Shown here in pieces: positions 24,516 through 37,552 of a stretch of 64,000 nt of DNA. The notes beneath the pieces were generated by a model. The model did not search any database. It saw only the letters and a list, made by a program, of their open reading frames with translations, and was not told the origin of the DNA. This DNA comes from Colocasia esculenta (lineage: Eukaryota > Streptophyta > Magnoliopsida > Alismatales > Araceae): assembly GCA_014218235.1 (NCBI GenBank), contig CM024759.1, forward strand, positions 8,944,712-9,008,711, written 5' to 3'. The number at the start of each line of letters is the position of its first letter. Within the stretch, counting starts at the first letter, position 1. Position numbers and translations under genes: made by a program.

Positions 24516-25623
24516 CCCAAAAATTTGTGCCCAGAGCCTTAAAAACCCATGGGAAAACACCCAGAAATTTGGGAAAATCTAGGAAAAATCTTTGAAAAAT
24601 GGGGAAAACTCTTGTAAGGAAAAAGAGGGTCGTTTTGTGGCATTACGGCGTAATTCGAAATTTGCCCACGATGGAGTCAAATTTGCGTGTCTACAATCGT
24701 GTCCCCCCTGGCCATCGCGACGAGGAAGGGCACCACAACAGCAACCCTATCGCAATGGGGCAACGCGTCGCGTTAACGATCCTTATCACAACGGGGCAAC
24801 ATGTCGCGACAAGGTCGCATCCGACCGGGCTGACGCCTCTTTTGGTGTCACGACGTGCACTGCAGTCGCGACACTAGTAGAGAGGCAGACCCACAGGATG
24901 CCCCATCCCGAGGCGCCACCCACACACCATACGGGGGGAGGGGAGCATGGAAAAGCAATAAATGCTATCTACAAACCACGAGGGGCTCCCAATCCACCTG
25001 GATCAAGAAGGGCACAAACAATCCCTACCTTAAATGAAGAAATGAACCCACAAGGGCCCTTCAAGTCGGATTGGCAACCTCCTCCTCGCTCCACGCAAGC
25101 TCCACAACACCGGTGACACGAGCACAACCCTCCTCCTCGCATGAAACGCAAAAAGGGGAGAGAGGGAGGCGGAGCACCGCCAGAGGGGGAGGAGAAGAGA
25201 GGGGAAGGAGGAAAAGGGAGAAGGGGTTGCCGGCCAAGGCCTTAAGCCTTCGGCACCCAAGTCGTGACGGGGCGACACGTCGCGTTAAGGACCTTAACGC
25301 GATGGGTCAATGGACCGCGACAAAAATGCATCCCTCAGGGGCGCCGTGACAACCTGACAGGTCATACTAACATACATGCCACCGTGATAGACGTCAGATG
25401 ACCAAATCCACGGAACACTGTCGCGACCCGTTGACCGGGCGCGACACAAATACACGATGGGAAAGCCGGGCGCGATAAGAATGCGACGCACAAGCTGGTT
25501 GCAACAAGGATGACTGTCACGTCAGACACCCACGATGCGACACTAACACGTCACCCAGATCGGACGCATTAGTGGCCAGTCATCTGAGACGCCATATCGG
25601 AAAGCCAAGAAGTCAAGTATTAC

Positions 25624-25643
25624 ATTCTACCCCCCTAAAAACA
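25624..25643 (-). other. Polypurine tract of L1
   Basis: GTTTTTAGGGGGGTAGAA on the minus strand directly before the 3' LTR (TGTAATACTTGAC). Just upstream is TTTCGAGGACGAAATT, a relic of the end of a chromovirus coding region. Confidence 0.8.
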
Positions 25644-25730
25644 ATTTCGTCCTCGAAATTTAGGGCACGCCCAAAAGATCCCGAGGAAAGAAATGAAGCA
25701 TAGGGAGCAAACGTAACACCAGTGCGAATA

Positions 25731-25890
25731 AGCCACTAAGTCTCAACACGACTTCCTCGTGTCAACAACTGCACCGTCGAACGCATGCAGAGCACATGAA
25801 GCACGGGTGTGAAGAGCCACTAAGTCTCAACACGACCTCCTCGTGGCAACAAGCGCACCGCCAAACATGTACGAAGCACACGAAGTTGGA
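25731..25890. repeat. 83-bp tandem duplication in L1
   Basis: Two copies start AGCCACTAAGTCTCAACACG at 25731 and 25814. Confidence 0.8.
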
Positions 25891-26097
25891 AAACCAACGG
25901 CTCACACAACGAGCTCCAAACACAAGGGGAGCTTGCAACTGAAAACCCTAGGGCTTACTCCAGCTACATGTGAGGCGTCCAAATGGAACGACAACCCCAC
26001 AGGTGCCGAGCAACGCTAAAACCGACCTGAACAGCATAAAACACAGCCGAAAACTGCACGGATGCAGCCACTAACAGACCCCACTGTTGGGACCAAC

Positions 26098-26240
26098 CGA
26101 CCAGCAACCCACTCTGTTGCCAGTAAAACCCAACAGAGGATGCAATTGTCGACAACAACATGAGAAACATCGGTCAGCACCCCACTCCGTCGCCAGCGAA
26201 ACCTGATAGAGTACACAATTGCTAACAGCAACCCACGAAA
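26098..26240. repeat. About 73-bp degenerate tandem duplication in L1
   Basis: Two units share CAGCAMCCCACTCYGTYGCCAG and end CAATTGYC/GCTAACA. TTGTCGACAA at 26147-26156 is a palindrome. Confidence 0.65.
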
Positions 26241-26369
26241 AATGCTCGAGGGTCAAGCACAACACTCAGGGGAACAGCCTCACGCTACTAGCAGCAACTA
26301 GGATCGTTCACCAGCCCAACCAAGATGTGACGAGAATCAGAGCAACACCACGCTAGCGGATAATCTTCA

Positions 26370-26645
26370 ACACACGGAATGACATCCACTGTCACCACTA
26401 GGTCTCACCCAGACCTTACTTGTGGTCCGACAAGGATACCAAATGCATGCGGAGAAACCTCAACACGCAAAAATGACATCGATTGTCACCACTAGGTCTC
26501 ACCTAAACCTTCCTCATGGTCCGACAAGGACACCAAACACACGCAGAAAAACCTCAACACGCGAAAACGACATCCACTGTCACCACTAGGTCTTACTCAG
26601 ACCTTCCTCATGGTTCGACAAGGACACCAAATGCACGCGGAGCCA
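26370..26645. repeat. 93-95-bp tandem repeat in L1
   Basis: About three units start at 26391, 26484 and 26579, each with GTCACCACTAGGTCTYAC and GGTCCGACAAGGA. Confidence 0.9.
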
Positions 26646-28639
26646 CAATAATGGGAAACTGCACGCTTCACATCGTGACATATCACGACGAAAGCATGAA
26701 AGACGTCTGAGGCTAAGTCGAAACCGAGCACCTCACAACGTCAACAAGCCACGTGGTCGAGTACTAGCGAGCCAATAGGCCTTGCTGTCACCAGAAGAAC
26801 CGACAGGAGACTCCACCATCAGCTTCCAGACTCACCAACACCACGCACAATAGAGAACCAATGAGGAGTTGGCAGCACACCCGCCACGCGCATACAGGGC
26901 TCAGTACAGGTACCAACATGCCAACCACCAAAAAGACGCACAACCACACAGGAACCAAAATAACCGCAGAGGTTGAGGACAACACGTTGACCTCAGAGAG
27001 ACCCAGATCGAAGCAGGGTACTACAACCAAACACACTCGCTCCCAAAGCAAGAGGGAAAACTCGGACACATGCTACAACCAAAGCCTAACGTACCACTGA
27101 TTGGGCTATCTAGACAAGACAAAGTAGCCACCCCACAGCGTTAACGGTACAACCACAAGGCACAGGCCGACACCAAGTGTCCCAGAGGTGGAAAGCTCAA
27201 CGCCTCCAATACCGAACGAAATCGTGAAACGTCACACAAAGCTCACAATCAGGGCACACGACACATACATGGTGCTATCACAAGCACCAGGAGCCACCAA
27301 AGGTACAACACAATGCACCAAGGCTCCAGACGGCACAAAACTGAAATATTCGAGCATGAGCACACGGTGCTACCACAAGCACCAAAACTAAGCAAAGTGC
27401 AACACAAGTGCACAAGCGGTCGAAACAACACGGGCTAATAGGAATGACTCTTCACCAGAGACCCACCAAAAAGCTACACGCAAAGAATTACAAGCCTGAA
27501 AGGGCACAAAAAGCCACACCAGCCCCAGCTCTTGAGGCACAAAAATACGAAGCATGGGAGAAAATGCTCAAGGTGCAGTACACACAACCACACCAACAGC
27601 CCGAGATGACATAGAGCTCGTTGAAGGGGACTCTCCACTAGAGACCGACAACAGAAGCACACAGAAAGCTGACAACTTCAAGAGCGTAACAACCACGTCG
27701 GCTACAAAAAGCACACAAAACAAGGAGCACCGACTCTGCCGCATGGGGAGCAAAAAGACCACAGCAACTCCCTAGCGCGCAAGAGCATGAAGCACTATAT
27801 CCATCGCGACTGATAGAGAGGCCAAACACAAAAACGACGACATGAAAAGCCTCCAAGGCACGATTGAGCACACACCGGAATAACACTTGCACGAGCAAGG
27901 CCAATCCATGAAAAACCAATGCATAACAAAACAACGCTCACGCAAGCAACCCAATAGAAAATGATACTACCTCGCATGAAACCAACAGGGACCCAATACC
28001 CCAAATTGTCCAGGCAGGCAACAATAAACAATCAACGACAAACGGCACGAACAAGTCCACTGACCCACAGTGCCACAAGGAAACGACAGCATGATGGGAA
28101 CAACCAACTCAACCCAAAAACGACTCAAGGGAAGATGACTCCACCAGAAGGTCACAACGATGTGCACCCTAGTGACACAACACCACAGTGGAGTATCACC
28201 ACCCCGAGCAACCCACGAAAAGCAAAGGAAGGAGACACGCAACGAGTCTCTTCCACCAACGAGAGAGAGATAAAACCACAATGCAAGACTGGCACTTCCA
28301 CAAGAAGCACAACCAGCCAGACACTGACTGCACTCACCAGACCACCATCTGCAAGAGCACATTGGGAGCAAGAAATGAAGTGCACCACCCGAACCACGGG
28401 GACACACGAAGTCCCACCAGTGCAATCGAGAAACTTGGAAACTAACAATAAGACAAGCTGGCCAACATGGCAGCAAGACGCACGGCCAAGGGCAGAACAC
28501 CTTGACCAGAAATGCCCAAGCAGACTGTAACACAAACAGTCTAACCAGCAACAATGACAGCTCATCTCTACAGAGAGAGAGAGAGCAGCGACAACCAAAA
28601 CAACATGAAGCAACCCTAGGAAGGACCTCCACCATGAAC

Positions 28640-29190
28640 GATAGAAAGTTGTCCTAGGGGAACTTCATCAGAACAAACAACCAAACCAAGCAACACACTT
28701 CAAGCCACAAGGGCAACACAACGGTGGCCCGAAACGAACACAGAACATTTTTGGGAAGAACCTCCGCCAGAAACGACAAAGGGTGATCCTAGGAAGGACC
28801 TTCACCAGAATGCACAACCCAACAACCAAACGACACAGACCTTCAGAGAGAATACCACAGTAAGTAGAACTGCAGAAACAACGCAAGCTGGTCCTGAGAG
28901 AACCTCCACCAGAACCACCAAGGCACAGTTTTGGGAAAACCCACCAGAACACACCAGCCAAAACAACAGCATACCTCAGGCCTTGAGGCAGCACAACAGC
29001 AATAGAAACGAGCACGGAACAGTCCTGGAGGAAACCCTTACTAAGACAATAACAAATGGTTCTGGGAAACCTCACCAAAACATAGGGCAACCAAGCGATG
29101 CACCTCAACCTAGAGGGCAACGCAACAACAACCAGAAATGAGCACAACACAGTTTTGGGGAAAACTCACTTCTGCCAGAACCAACAAAGA
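28640..29190. repeat. Diffuse repeats of CCTCCACCAGAA type in L1
   Basis: Phrases such as GTCCTAGG.AGGACCT and ACCTCCACCAGAAC and TTTTGGGAAAACC recur at intervals of 60-110 bp. Units are strongly degenerate. Confidence 0.6.
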
Positions 29191-29834
29191 AGAACTCCAG
29201 AAGCACCTCACCAAATCTCACAACCATCTAGCACCAGGCTGACAAAAACCACATACAAGTGTCACAGCGCTCAACCAGCGATGCAACATGGCACACAGAA
29301 CATCTGCTTAGCCCGAGCAATAACGTCGACCGAGCAGAGCACAGCGCACAGACAGGAGACCACATACACAACCAACGCAGCACACCCCAACAACAGGGGA
29401 ACAACCAACAAGGCAGGGACACTTCGACCGGTTCCACAGACAACAACCCTGCACCGGTGAAGGCCACACCACACGCAGGCTCTCTCAGCCTTTGCGACAC
29501 ACACGCACCTAAATGCGATGAGACGACCAAGAGCACTGCACCTAGACTTGCCTACAATCGTCCTCCACATGAGGAAGACCACTGCCAGCGAGTCCACCGC
29601 CAACCGCACCACCACAGCATGAACACACCAAGCGACCACATTCTCCATGCACGCGACATAGCAACAGCTGCAACCCTCCTGCATCAAGCATTCGAACCTT
29701 GCAGGGAAGCCGCACGCCTGCAAAACAATTGAAAGCACAAGCCTAACACTAGTCGGACGGTGTCAACAGCATACTAGTACCTTTCTTTGGGACAGTTATA
29801 GTTATTAACTCATTACAAATCTCAGTAGACCCAT

Positions 29835-29846
29835 GCTCAAATACCA
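29835..29846 (-). other. Decayed primer binding site of L1
   Basis: TGGTATTTGAGC on the minus strand just after the 5' LTR; two mismatches to the initiator-Met site TGGTATCAGAGC. It fixes the orientation of the element. Confidence 0.75.
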
Positions 29847-29848
29847 AT

Positions 29849-32408
29849 TGTAAAGACCTGACTTCCTAGACCCGCCAGGGACCCCGAAGTTTGTGCCGCC
29901 ACCCACGGGTCCGAAGACCCGAAAGGGTTAGAAGAATAGTCTAGTGAGATATGTACTGAATTCAAATAACTATAACAAGATATACAGTTGTACAACGTGT
30001 CCCAAGTAAAAGCATAGGTACAAGAAGAAAGGTGTAGTCCTTAAGGGCATACCCCGAGAACTTGCAAAGCACAACTCTCGACTCACACTCAAGTATAACA
30101 GCTCACAATAGTCACTCTCACTGCTGCTAATAGAAAGCTGTAAAGTGAGGAACACCTACAGCAGAGTACTACTAAGTAGCGGATTAGAACAACGCAATGC
30201 CACGACCACCAACCAAGGTCGTGACACACACATGACTCCCACAGAAACCAACGAAGTCAGGCATAACACGGAAATAAATTTCAGTATGCCTATCAAGACA
30301 GGGGTCTCACGGAGACCACCGAGAAACCATGTGAGAAGGACGTCTCACCACAAGCACGGCCACCTCAGACCTCCACAAAGCCGAGGGCCCACAAGTAGAA
30401 CCACCCTGGACCCTGGACACACCGCGAGGTCGGGAAGCCACACACGCTGGTGCCACCACAGATTGGCACCTAAGAACAGGACTACGGAACCAAGAGGACA
30501 CCGAAGCAGAAACCACCAGAAGCACGGGCCAACAAGGCCAAACCAACGATGCCTACGAAATCTAGGCACGGTTAGGCTATAACTATCGTGCAAGCTAGGG
30601 CAATGAATAACACTTAGAAAAGTCGTGAGGAAATGTCGTCACAACAATAGCAACCAAGCCACTACCACTGGAAGCCAACTCCCTCTGCTCGCCAGCCTGG
30701 CTCCTGCCTCTAACCTCCCCGGAAGAGTGAGACAGAGCCGCCATAGAACACCACAAGAACGCACGCACCACCACAGCTTGGCCAAGCTGCGGCCCTATGT
30801 CTAGCACCACTACGTGGCTCTAGAACCAATGCAGAGAGAGGCAGTGAGAAAAAGGACTATCTGAGTTGCGGTGGAAAGAAAACACCTCAACGACCTTGGC
30901 ATCCTACCACAGACAAGAGAGCTCTACAAACGACTCGGTGCCTCTGTCCAAACCTCATTTTCCCCTCTGCTCTAGAGTTTGCCAACTAGGCCGTAGACTC
31001 GAGCACGCCTATAGCCTAGAGTACTCCATCAACGGGCTCACAGGGATGGGGGTCCTAGGAAATGGAGACAACCTATGAATGGGACAAGCCCTCAAGTGCC
31101 AAGCACCGGGCGAACAGGTGGGGCAAGCACAACAAAAACCACGCCAAACCGCTGGCTTGTAACCCATGACAAGCCCAGCAAGCACGAGGCATGCACGAAC
31201 CCTCGAGAGGGCTGTCGGCCAACCAAGGCACACACGAACAAGCCAGAACCTCATAAACACTACCAGTCAGTACGAAAAACATCGCTCTGCTAATAATCGA
31301 TTGACCATCAGACAATCGATTATTAGACAGACGCGAGCCTCCTGGCACCGCCGCCAGGACACAGCCACAAAGGTGTCACCTTCAGTAACTGAACGCAGCG
31401 AGGTAACCTGCCGCGTTCCCCACTTGAAGGTCCTAAAGGCAAGTCTGCCCTGGGGCATACGCCGACATGCTAACTGTGGCCACGAAAACATTCGAGGCAA
31501 CACATGTACTGTCGCGTCCCCCCTGGCCGTTGCGATACCATCACGATGGGGAAGAGTCTTTATTACGACAGGGCAACGCGTCACAACAAGGTCGCATCCG
31601 ACCGAGCTGACGCCTCTTCTGGTGTTGCGACGTGCACCGCGGTCATGACACTAACATAGAGGCAGACCCACAGGATGCTCCATCCCGGGGCCACCCACAC
31701 ACCACAAACTCACCACACGAGGGGATGGGAGCATGGAAAAGCAATAAATGCTATCTACAAACCACAAGAGGCTCCAATCCACCCAGATCGAGAAGGGCAC
31801 AAGCAATCCCTACCTTAAACAAAGTAACGAACCCATATGGACCCTTCACATCGGATTTTCCACCTCCTCCTCGCTCCATGCAAGCTCCACAACGTCGGGG
31901 ACACGAGCACGACCCTCCTCCTCACCTGAAATGCACAAAGGGGAGAGAGGGAGGTGGAGCACCACCAGAGGGGGAGGAGAAGAGAGGGGAAGGAGGAAAA
32001 GGGAGAAGGGGTTGTCAGCCAAGGCCTTAAGCCTTCGGCACCCAAGTCGCGACGGGGCGACGTGTCGCGTTAAGGACCTTAATGTGACGGGTCAACGGAC
32101 CGCGACAAGAACGTGTCCCCCAGGGATGCTGCGACAACCCTACAGGTCATACTGACACACATGCCACCTTGACAGACGTCAGACGACCAAAGTCACGAAC
32201 ATTGTCACGACCTGTTAACCGGGCACGACACAAAGACGCGACGGGAAAGCCGGGCGCGACAAGAATGCGACACCCAAGCTATTTGTGACAAGGATTATTG
32301 TCATGTTAGACACCCAAGATGCGACACTAACGTGTCACCCAGATCGGACGCGTTAGTAGCTAGTCATCCGAGACGCCAGATCGGAATGCCAAGAAGTCGG
32401 GTATTACA
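29849..32408 (-). mobile_element. 5' LTR of L1
   Basis: 2560 bp, TGTAATACCCGAC at 32408 and AGGTCTTTACA at 29849 on the minus strand. CGCG-rich parts lie at 31511-31660 and 32040-32400. It holds the undisturbed target of G1 at about 31511-31515. It keeps 760 bp that the 3' LTR has lost and lacks 190 bp near 30127 that the 3' LTR keeps. Confidence 0.88.
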
Positions 32409-32792
32409 AAATGAATTTGGGTACCTCTCCTGGGACTTGATCTGCCCCATTTGCACATGCATTAGTCCATGAGAGTCCGAAGATCCAAAAGTACATCATC
32501 CCATTTCCATTTCTGATAAACATACATACATGGTACTTGGGCACTCATCAGGAGTAAAAGAATATCACAGGAAGCAAGGTTCTATGAGTTAATGTTTAAA
32601 ATATCCAGAAGATATAAGAAACAACCTAATTTAGAATGTCCAAGAATAATCCAAGGATGGATTTGGTTGATGGTTAAATAACTCATCCTAGTGGTATAGT
32701 AGTTTAGAATTCAATAAAATAGGAAAGGCAACTTGTTTGAATAGTTCAGGTGTGTATCTGGCGAAGAAATGAGTCTGTTTGTCAATAAAGAC

Positions 32793-32932
32793 TGGTGGTT
32801 GTTGACAGCTATTGCTTGGTTGTCGACAGCACTGCTTGGTTGTCGACAGCTACTACTTGGTTGTTGACAGGCACTGGCTGGTTGTCGACAGACTCTGGCT
32901 GGTTGTCAACAGCTACTGGTTAGTTGTTGACA
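32793..32932. repeat. 20-21-bp minisatellite with a TGTCGACA core, S4
   Basis: Seven units of GGTTGTCGACAGCTACTGCTT type. The core TGTCGACA is a perfect 8-bp palindrome, intact in three units and one transition away in the others. Confidence 0.92.
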
Positions 32933-33796
32933 ACACTGAATTTCTGGGTTCTGGTTAAGGCTACAAATAGGGGATTCAAGCTCCGATTATACTCTAACAT
33001 TGGAGGCTTGGTATTTGGGAAATAAAGAAGGTTTTCTATAGTCTACAAGAGTAATAATCAAGTGGGATTCAAGACGAGAGAGAGAAAGAAAGGGTGAGAA
33101 TCTTACTGTCAATAAACTAACACCCTTTTCTTTCTACTCAGGTAGCAGAAAAATCTGGTTTATACCAAAAGTAGCTTGCTAAGTAGTCAATAAATAGAAT
33201 AATCAACCTAGATTCAAGGTTCATATTTCATATAGCCATTAATCTGTAGATCAAGCAGTCATTCTTTGTATAATGATTGACCACATTCAGTGGCACAAAT
33301 CAAACTAAGTAGATTTCTCTTGTCATGTAGGAAACAAATCGAGGTTTCTAGTTTCAAGATGTAGTATTGTGTTCAAAACATACGAACAAAGGATTGGAAT
33401 CAGTTTATGACAGAAGTACATGACCAACGATGGTATTAATATATAACAAAGGAGGGAAAGTGAGTGAATAATCCTACCAGTATGGAAATAGCAAATAAGG
33501 AGAAATTTTATAGGAAGAGACCTACAATTGTAGAATCGAGAAATACTAGGAAGCACCTACAGAGCATGGAACAAATAGGAAATAAGGGTTTATGAGGATG
33601 GAGAGACCTACAAGCATGAAAATAAGCAATTAGAGAGGACTCGTAGGGAGGGGCCTACCATAGCCGGACAATACTGTCAGGTCAAGATGGCTTCTAAGCT
33701 TCCCGTTTCTGCATCCTTGTTCCTATTTACTCTCCCTTACTTACTTTTTCCTTTCTTTTCTCTTTTCCTTTCTTTCTTTCTTCCTGAAGAGAGTAC

Positions 33797-35617
33797 TGTT
33801 GGCCCTTTTGGTACGGCAGCAAGCTAACCTAGAGGGGGGGTGAATAGGTTTTTCTGAAATCTGAAATAGAAACTTAAACACAGAAATTAACACTTGAAGG
33901 TTTGGTTAGTTTAGTGTGATAAAGAGTAGCAGTGCGGAAGCAAATAAACAATCACACAATGGACACAAGGAATTTATCCTAGTTCGGCCCTTCCCACATG
34001 GAAGTCCTACGTCCAGTCCTCAAGCAACCTCTTAGGATTTCACTAACCAAGGGTACAGTCCCCCTTAAGGACACTACAACACCCAGCACCCCAGCTGGTC
34101 TTCTTCTCTTTCCCGGGCAAGAAGGCAGCCCACTTCTCTTACAGGTAAAGAAGTCAACCTCCTGGTACAAACCCCAGTGTGGTTCTGCTAGACACTAACC
34201 CCTAGCTAGGTTAACAACTGGTACAAACCCCAGTTTGGTTCACCTAGACACAAACCCCTAGCTGGGTTATCTACTGTATACAGTGCTACAGCTGGACAAG
34301 GATCTTCTTAGAAAGATCAGACTGAGAAGCTTTACAAGATAAACACTTGTGTAAAGCTCACAGTCCCAGACTCTCCCCAGATATACAATGAGCTCGGAGA
34401 GAAACAGAAGAGAGAAAAGAAAGCAATAGTGCTTGAATGCTTGAACGCTTGAGATGCTTGAAAGCTTGAGTGCTTCTTCTGGGCTCAGACTCTTTCTCTC
34501 TTTCTTTGAGTGTATGTGTCGTTGAGGTTCTTCTCACAGTTGTACACTCCTTCAAAGATATTCAGGAAAAGGGCGCTCCCTTTTCTTCAGCTAAGCTTCT
34601 TCTTTTATATGAGCAATTTGAATGGATCTGTTGAAGAGATCCGTTGGATTTCTAGCCGTTGCTCATCTCCTCTTCATTTGTCTTAATCAGACTCTGACAG
34701 TCTTCGAGGTCTGTACACATAGAAGAAAGTGTTAGCATAAAAAAATGTTTTATGAGAAACGATGTATAGTACTGTGCTTCTGTTAATCATACTAAAATTA
34801 GTAGGTCATATCTTTTTCTGACAAGATTATGCATACAGCTTTTTGTCAGAAGATATTTGACTTTTCATTTAAGCGCCAAGCATATTTGAAATATAAAGGC
34901 AATCTGAGTTTGATCAGAATCCATGAAGAAATCGTTATGAGCATGACTTATGAAATCGTTATGTGAAGAGTCGTTGCTCATTTATAAATAAATCGATGTG
35001 ATTATTTATGAAATCGTTATGCAAGCAAATCGTTATGATCTTCTGAAGAAATCGTTGTGATCAGTAAAGAAATCGATGTGATCACTTATGAAATCGTTAT
35101 GGCATTGATTTCTTAGCAAGTCATTGCGCTTACAGAAGAAATCGTTGCGAACACTTATGAAATCGTTATGGCATCGATTTCTTAGCAAGTCGTTGCGTTT
35201 ACAGAAGAAATCGTTGTGAACACTTATGAAATCGTTATGGCATCGATTTCTTAGCAAGTCGTTGCGTTTACAGAAGAAATCATTGCGAACACTTTTATGA
35301 AATCGTTATGGCATCGATTTCGTAGCAAATCGTTGCGCTTACAGAAGAAATCGTTGCGAACACTTATGAAATCGTTATGGCATCGATTTCTTAGCAAATC
35401 GTTGTAGCGCTTGTTACTTTGACACTTTAAATAGAAATCGATGTATATGAGTTAGACATCGACTTTATCATTTTAGTGCGCCATATTGCATCAATGTGAG
35501 ACTCAGCATTTTGCTATGAGATTGATGCGACACAGATGAAACAAAATATTCAATTTAAGTTACATCATAAATTTTATTATCACCAAAATACAAGAACAAA
35601 TAGAGAGTGGTTCAACA
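33797..35617 (-). mobile_element. S5: solo LTR of the C1 family
   Basis: TGTTGGCCC at 33797 and TTCAACA at 35617, with TSD AGTAC at 33792-33796 and 35618-35622. It is 1821 bp and homologous to the C1 LTRs over its whole length, but more diverged from them than they are from each other. It keeps the TATA box near 34605. It sits in the S4 LTR. Confidence 0.93.
35084..35402. repeat. 69-bp higher-order repeat in S5
   Basis: Units start at 35084, 35153, 35222, 35291 and 35362 with ACTTATGAAATCGTTATGGC and contain ATCGATTTCTTAGCAAGTCG. In the C1 LTRs the same place has single, irregular words. Confidence 0.93.
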
Positions 35618-36551
35618 AGTACTCCCGAAGTATGGTAGCGATGATGGGGAAAGGAGGATAGAGGAGTTGAGAGAGTACATGAAGAAATGATGGCGGGGTG
35701 TGAAGAGAAGGAGGAGAAGACCTGGTGGTGTGAAAAAGATGGTATGCAAACAAAGAGAGGTAATGAGAAAAGATGCAGAAGAAGTTCAGAAGGACCTTTT
35801 ATGGACTTGGATACCCTTCTGCATGGCTACTACGTAGATGAAGAGAATCCTCATCACCTCCAAAAGCCTTCTTCACTTGCCACACTTTCTATTTGGGATA
35901 AGGCTTTACCAAAAGCCAACTTGCAGTAGTCGCCATCATGAAACCCATATACGTGTATGGAAAAATCAAATTAATTTGTTTAAGCTTCTTTAGGATCTTA
36001 ATTTTATATCTAAATGATGTCCAATTAAGGTGAAACTTCAGACTTAGGCTAATTAGAAGATTTTACAAATTTTATTGATTTTAGTTTAATGTTTTTGAAT
36101 TAATTTTTTCGTCAAGTAAAAATTGCCCCAAAAATCATTGGGTCGACTTATCTCGATATCTATGCGTCAATAATTCATGATATTTGTGCCTTTAAAATCA
36201 GTACATTTTTCTGACAATTATGGTGGTGTTGAATTTCAATTCTATTATCGAATTCTAGTGGCGCCCTGTTGGAGTGCGCACATCTGAAGACAGTATCAGG
36301 GTCACTTTACTACTGTAGAAATATCTCTAAAGTAAAGATAATCAGGTTTCTGGTAAGTATTTATGTCTTTTATGAAAATTAGAATCTTCTCTAATTTTTG
36401 ATATCATATTATTATTTTGATATTAAATTTTAGGGTGTTACATTCACAGACCCTTGAAATTTCTTGTATAGGTAGAGTTCATCATGATTCTTTCAACTTT
36501 GTCTTCTAATAGGTGTCAGAAGATTAAACTCTTGTTAGAATAATTTTATTC

Positions 36552-36765
36552 AGTTCAGTAACTTTGGATATGACAAAGCTAAACTTCGACTGATCAAGAC
36601 AAAAATAAGCATGACGAAGTGTAGCTTCAGATATGATGAAGTGTAACTTCGGATATGATGAAGCTAGACTTCGACCGATCAAGATAAAAACGAGCATGAC
36701 GAAGTGTCAGCTTTGGATATGATGAAGAGTAACTTTGGATATGACGAAGTTGACCTTCTAACCAG
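36552..36765. repeat. Tandem GATATGACGAAG repeat in S1
   Basis: Units of 20-30 bp with GGATATGATGAAGTGTAACTT. Many contain the inverted pair GAAG...CTTC. The array is as far from the LTR 3' end as the TGTCGACA array is in S4. Confidence 0.8.
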
Positions 36766-37506
36766 TGAAAGGTGTTCCTCCTATCAGTTGTAGTTGTTCT
36801 TCTGAAGTATTTTTCTTGCCAATTGAAATTGTACACTCCATGTATCAGAATGTCACACCTTCAGTGTGTCAACACACTCCTTCAATAGATAGACACACAC
36901 ACCTGTTTGAAGGTCAATCTACCACTGGACAGTGAGGTTCTAAACTGTCCAACCGAAGCTGCCTTTCTTATTATTTTTGGGTTCTAAAGTTATTTCACCA
37001 ACATGATAACCTTTTTGTTGTACATATGGCCTCATTGAAAACACATTTGATCATTTAATTACTTATTCTTGATTCTATCTTGCCCCCTTTCTTGAAACAC
37101 TAAGTCATAGTAACTTGTCTTCAAGAACTTGTTTTGCTCCTAAAGAGTGCTCAAGTACCACGTATGTTTGTTTATCAGAAATGGAAATGGGATGACGTAT
37201 TTTTTGGTCTTTGAACTCTCTTGGACCAATGCATGTACAAATGGGGCAGATCTAGTCCTGGGAGGAGCACCCGAATTTGTTTAATCTACGTAGAGCGGTA
37301 TGGATCTACGAGGTGTTTGGCATGACACTATTTTAAGCTAAATTGGTTGACATTTCTATGAATTATGTTATAACATGAATATTTACTTGTTTGTGGAATA
37401 GGCAGAGCATCTCTATACATGCATATTATTTCTTTTATATTCATTGATGATCACTTTATGTCAGTCCACTGGCATATTACTTTATTCTTGTCACTATTTG
37501 ATAAAT

Positions 37507-37552
37507 CCTACTCGGCACAATTGCTCATTAATCCTACTCTCTTTCAGGTGAT
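37507..37552 (+). promoter_or_regulatory. Conserved LTR block with splice-donor-like end, S1
   Basis: ATCCTACTCGGC, then TTGCTCATTA, then CTTTCAGGTGAT. Confidence 0.5.

Larger units (their letters stand above)
9954..24695 (-). mobile_element. G1: complete Tat-like Ty3/gypsy element with gag only
   Basis: LTRs with TGTAGA...TCTACA ends lie at 9954-11279 (3') and 23409-24695 (5'). The TSD copies ATCAC (9949-9953) and ATCGT (24696-24700) are both one CpG transition from ATCGC. The undisturbed site is seen in the other L1 LTR at 31511-31530. Orientation comes from the primer site left of 23409, the gag on the minus strand and the TATA box. Without C1 it is about 8.97 kb. Downstream of gag no protease, reverse transcriptase, RNase H or integrase motif is visible across 11280-11992 and 17768-19345. 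I infer a gag-only element of the Tat type. Confidence 0.85.
23409..24695 (-). mobile_element. 5' LTR of G1
   Basis: 1287 bp and homologous to 9954-11279. It contains the TATA box at 24174-24183 and hairpin units at 24290-24515, one of them (24417-24446) with both arms perfect. Confidence 0.9.
8905..25623 (-). mobile_element. 3' LTR of L1, split by G1
   Basis: The LTR occupies 8905-9953 and 24701-25623 (about 1.97 kb). Compared with the 5' LTR it lacks about 760 bp near 9811 (5' LTR 30617-31377) but keeps about 190 bp at 9185-9375 that the 5' LTR has lost. CGCG-rich parts lie at 24705-24890 and 25255-25600. The conserved block at 9254-9305 is decayed at its donor end. Confidence 0.8.
25624..29848 (-). 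other. Internal domain of L1, non-coding and repeat-rich
   Basis: The 4.2 kb between the L1 LTRs has no gag or pol homology that I can see. The plus strand is strongly A/C-rich, so the element's own RNA would be G/U-rich. It is a mosaic of short degenerate tandem duplications at 25731-25890, 26098-26240, 26370-26645 and 28640-29190. Long open frames occur on both strands (189 residues at 27961-28530, 222 residues antisense to it), but they lack domains and follow from the base skew. Confidence 0.65.
8905..32408 (-). mobile_element. L1: complete non-coding LTR retrotransposon (LARD-like)
   Basis: The element reads on the minus strand from TGTAATACC (32408) to GGGTCGTTACA (8905), with TSD AAATG at 8900-8904 and 32409-32413. 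Without the inserted G1 it is about 8.76 kb: a 5' LTR at 29849-32408, an internal region of 4.2 kb at 25624-29848, and a 3' LTR split into 8905-9953 and 24701-25623. It has a decayed initiator-Met primer site and a good polypurine tract. Next to that tract is TTTCGAGGACGAAATT, a segment found at the end of chromovirus pol. No gag or pol reading frame survives. I infer a large retrotransposon derivative of a Tekay/Del-like chromovirus that depends on others for movement. It lies inside S4. Confidence 0.85.
8223..36442 (-). mobile_element. S4: solo LTR interrupted by L1 and S5
   Basis: On the minus strand the LTR starts TGTAACACCC at 36442 and ends GGGACGTGACA at 8223, with TSD TTCAC at 8218-8222 and 36443-36447. 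Its own parts are 8223-8904, 32414-33796 and 35623-36442, about 2.9 kb. Continuity across L1 is shown by S1: the undisturbed S1 text at 37230-37360 matches the two S4 ends joined at AAATG. There is no internal region, so it is a solo LTR. It sits in S1, a family member in opposite orientation. Confidence 0.85.
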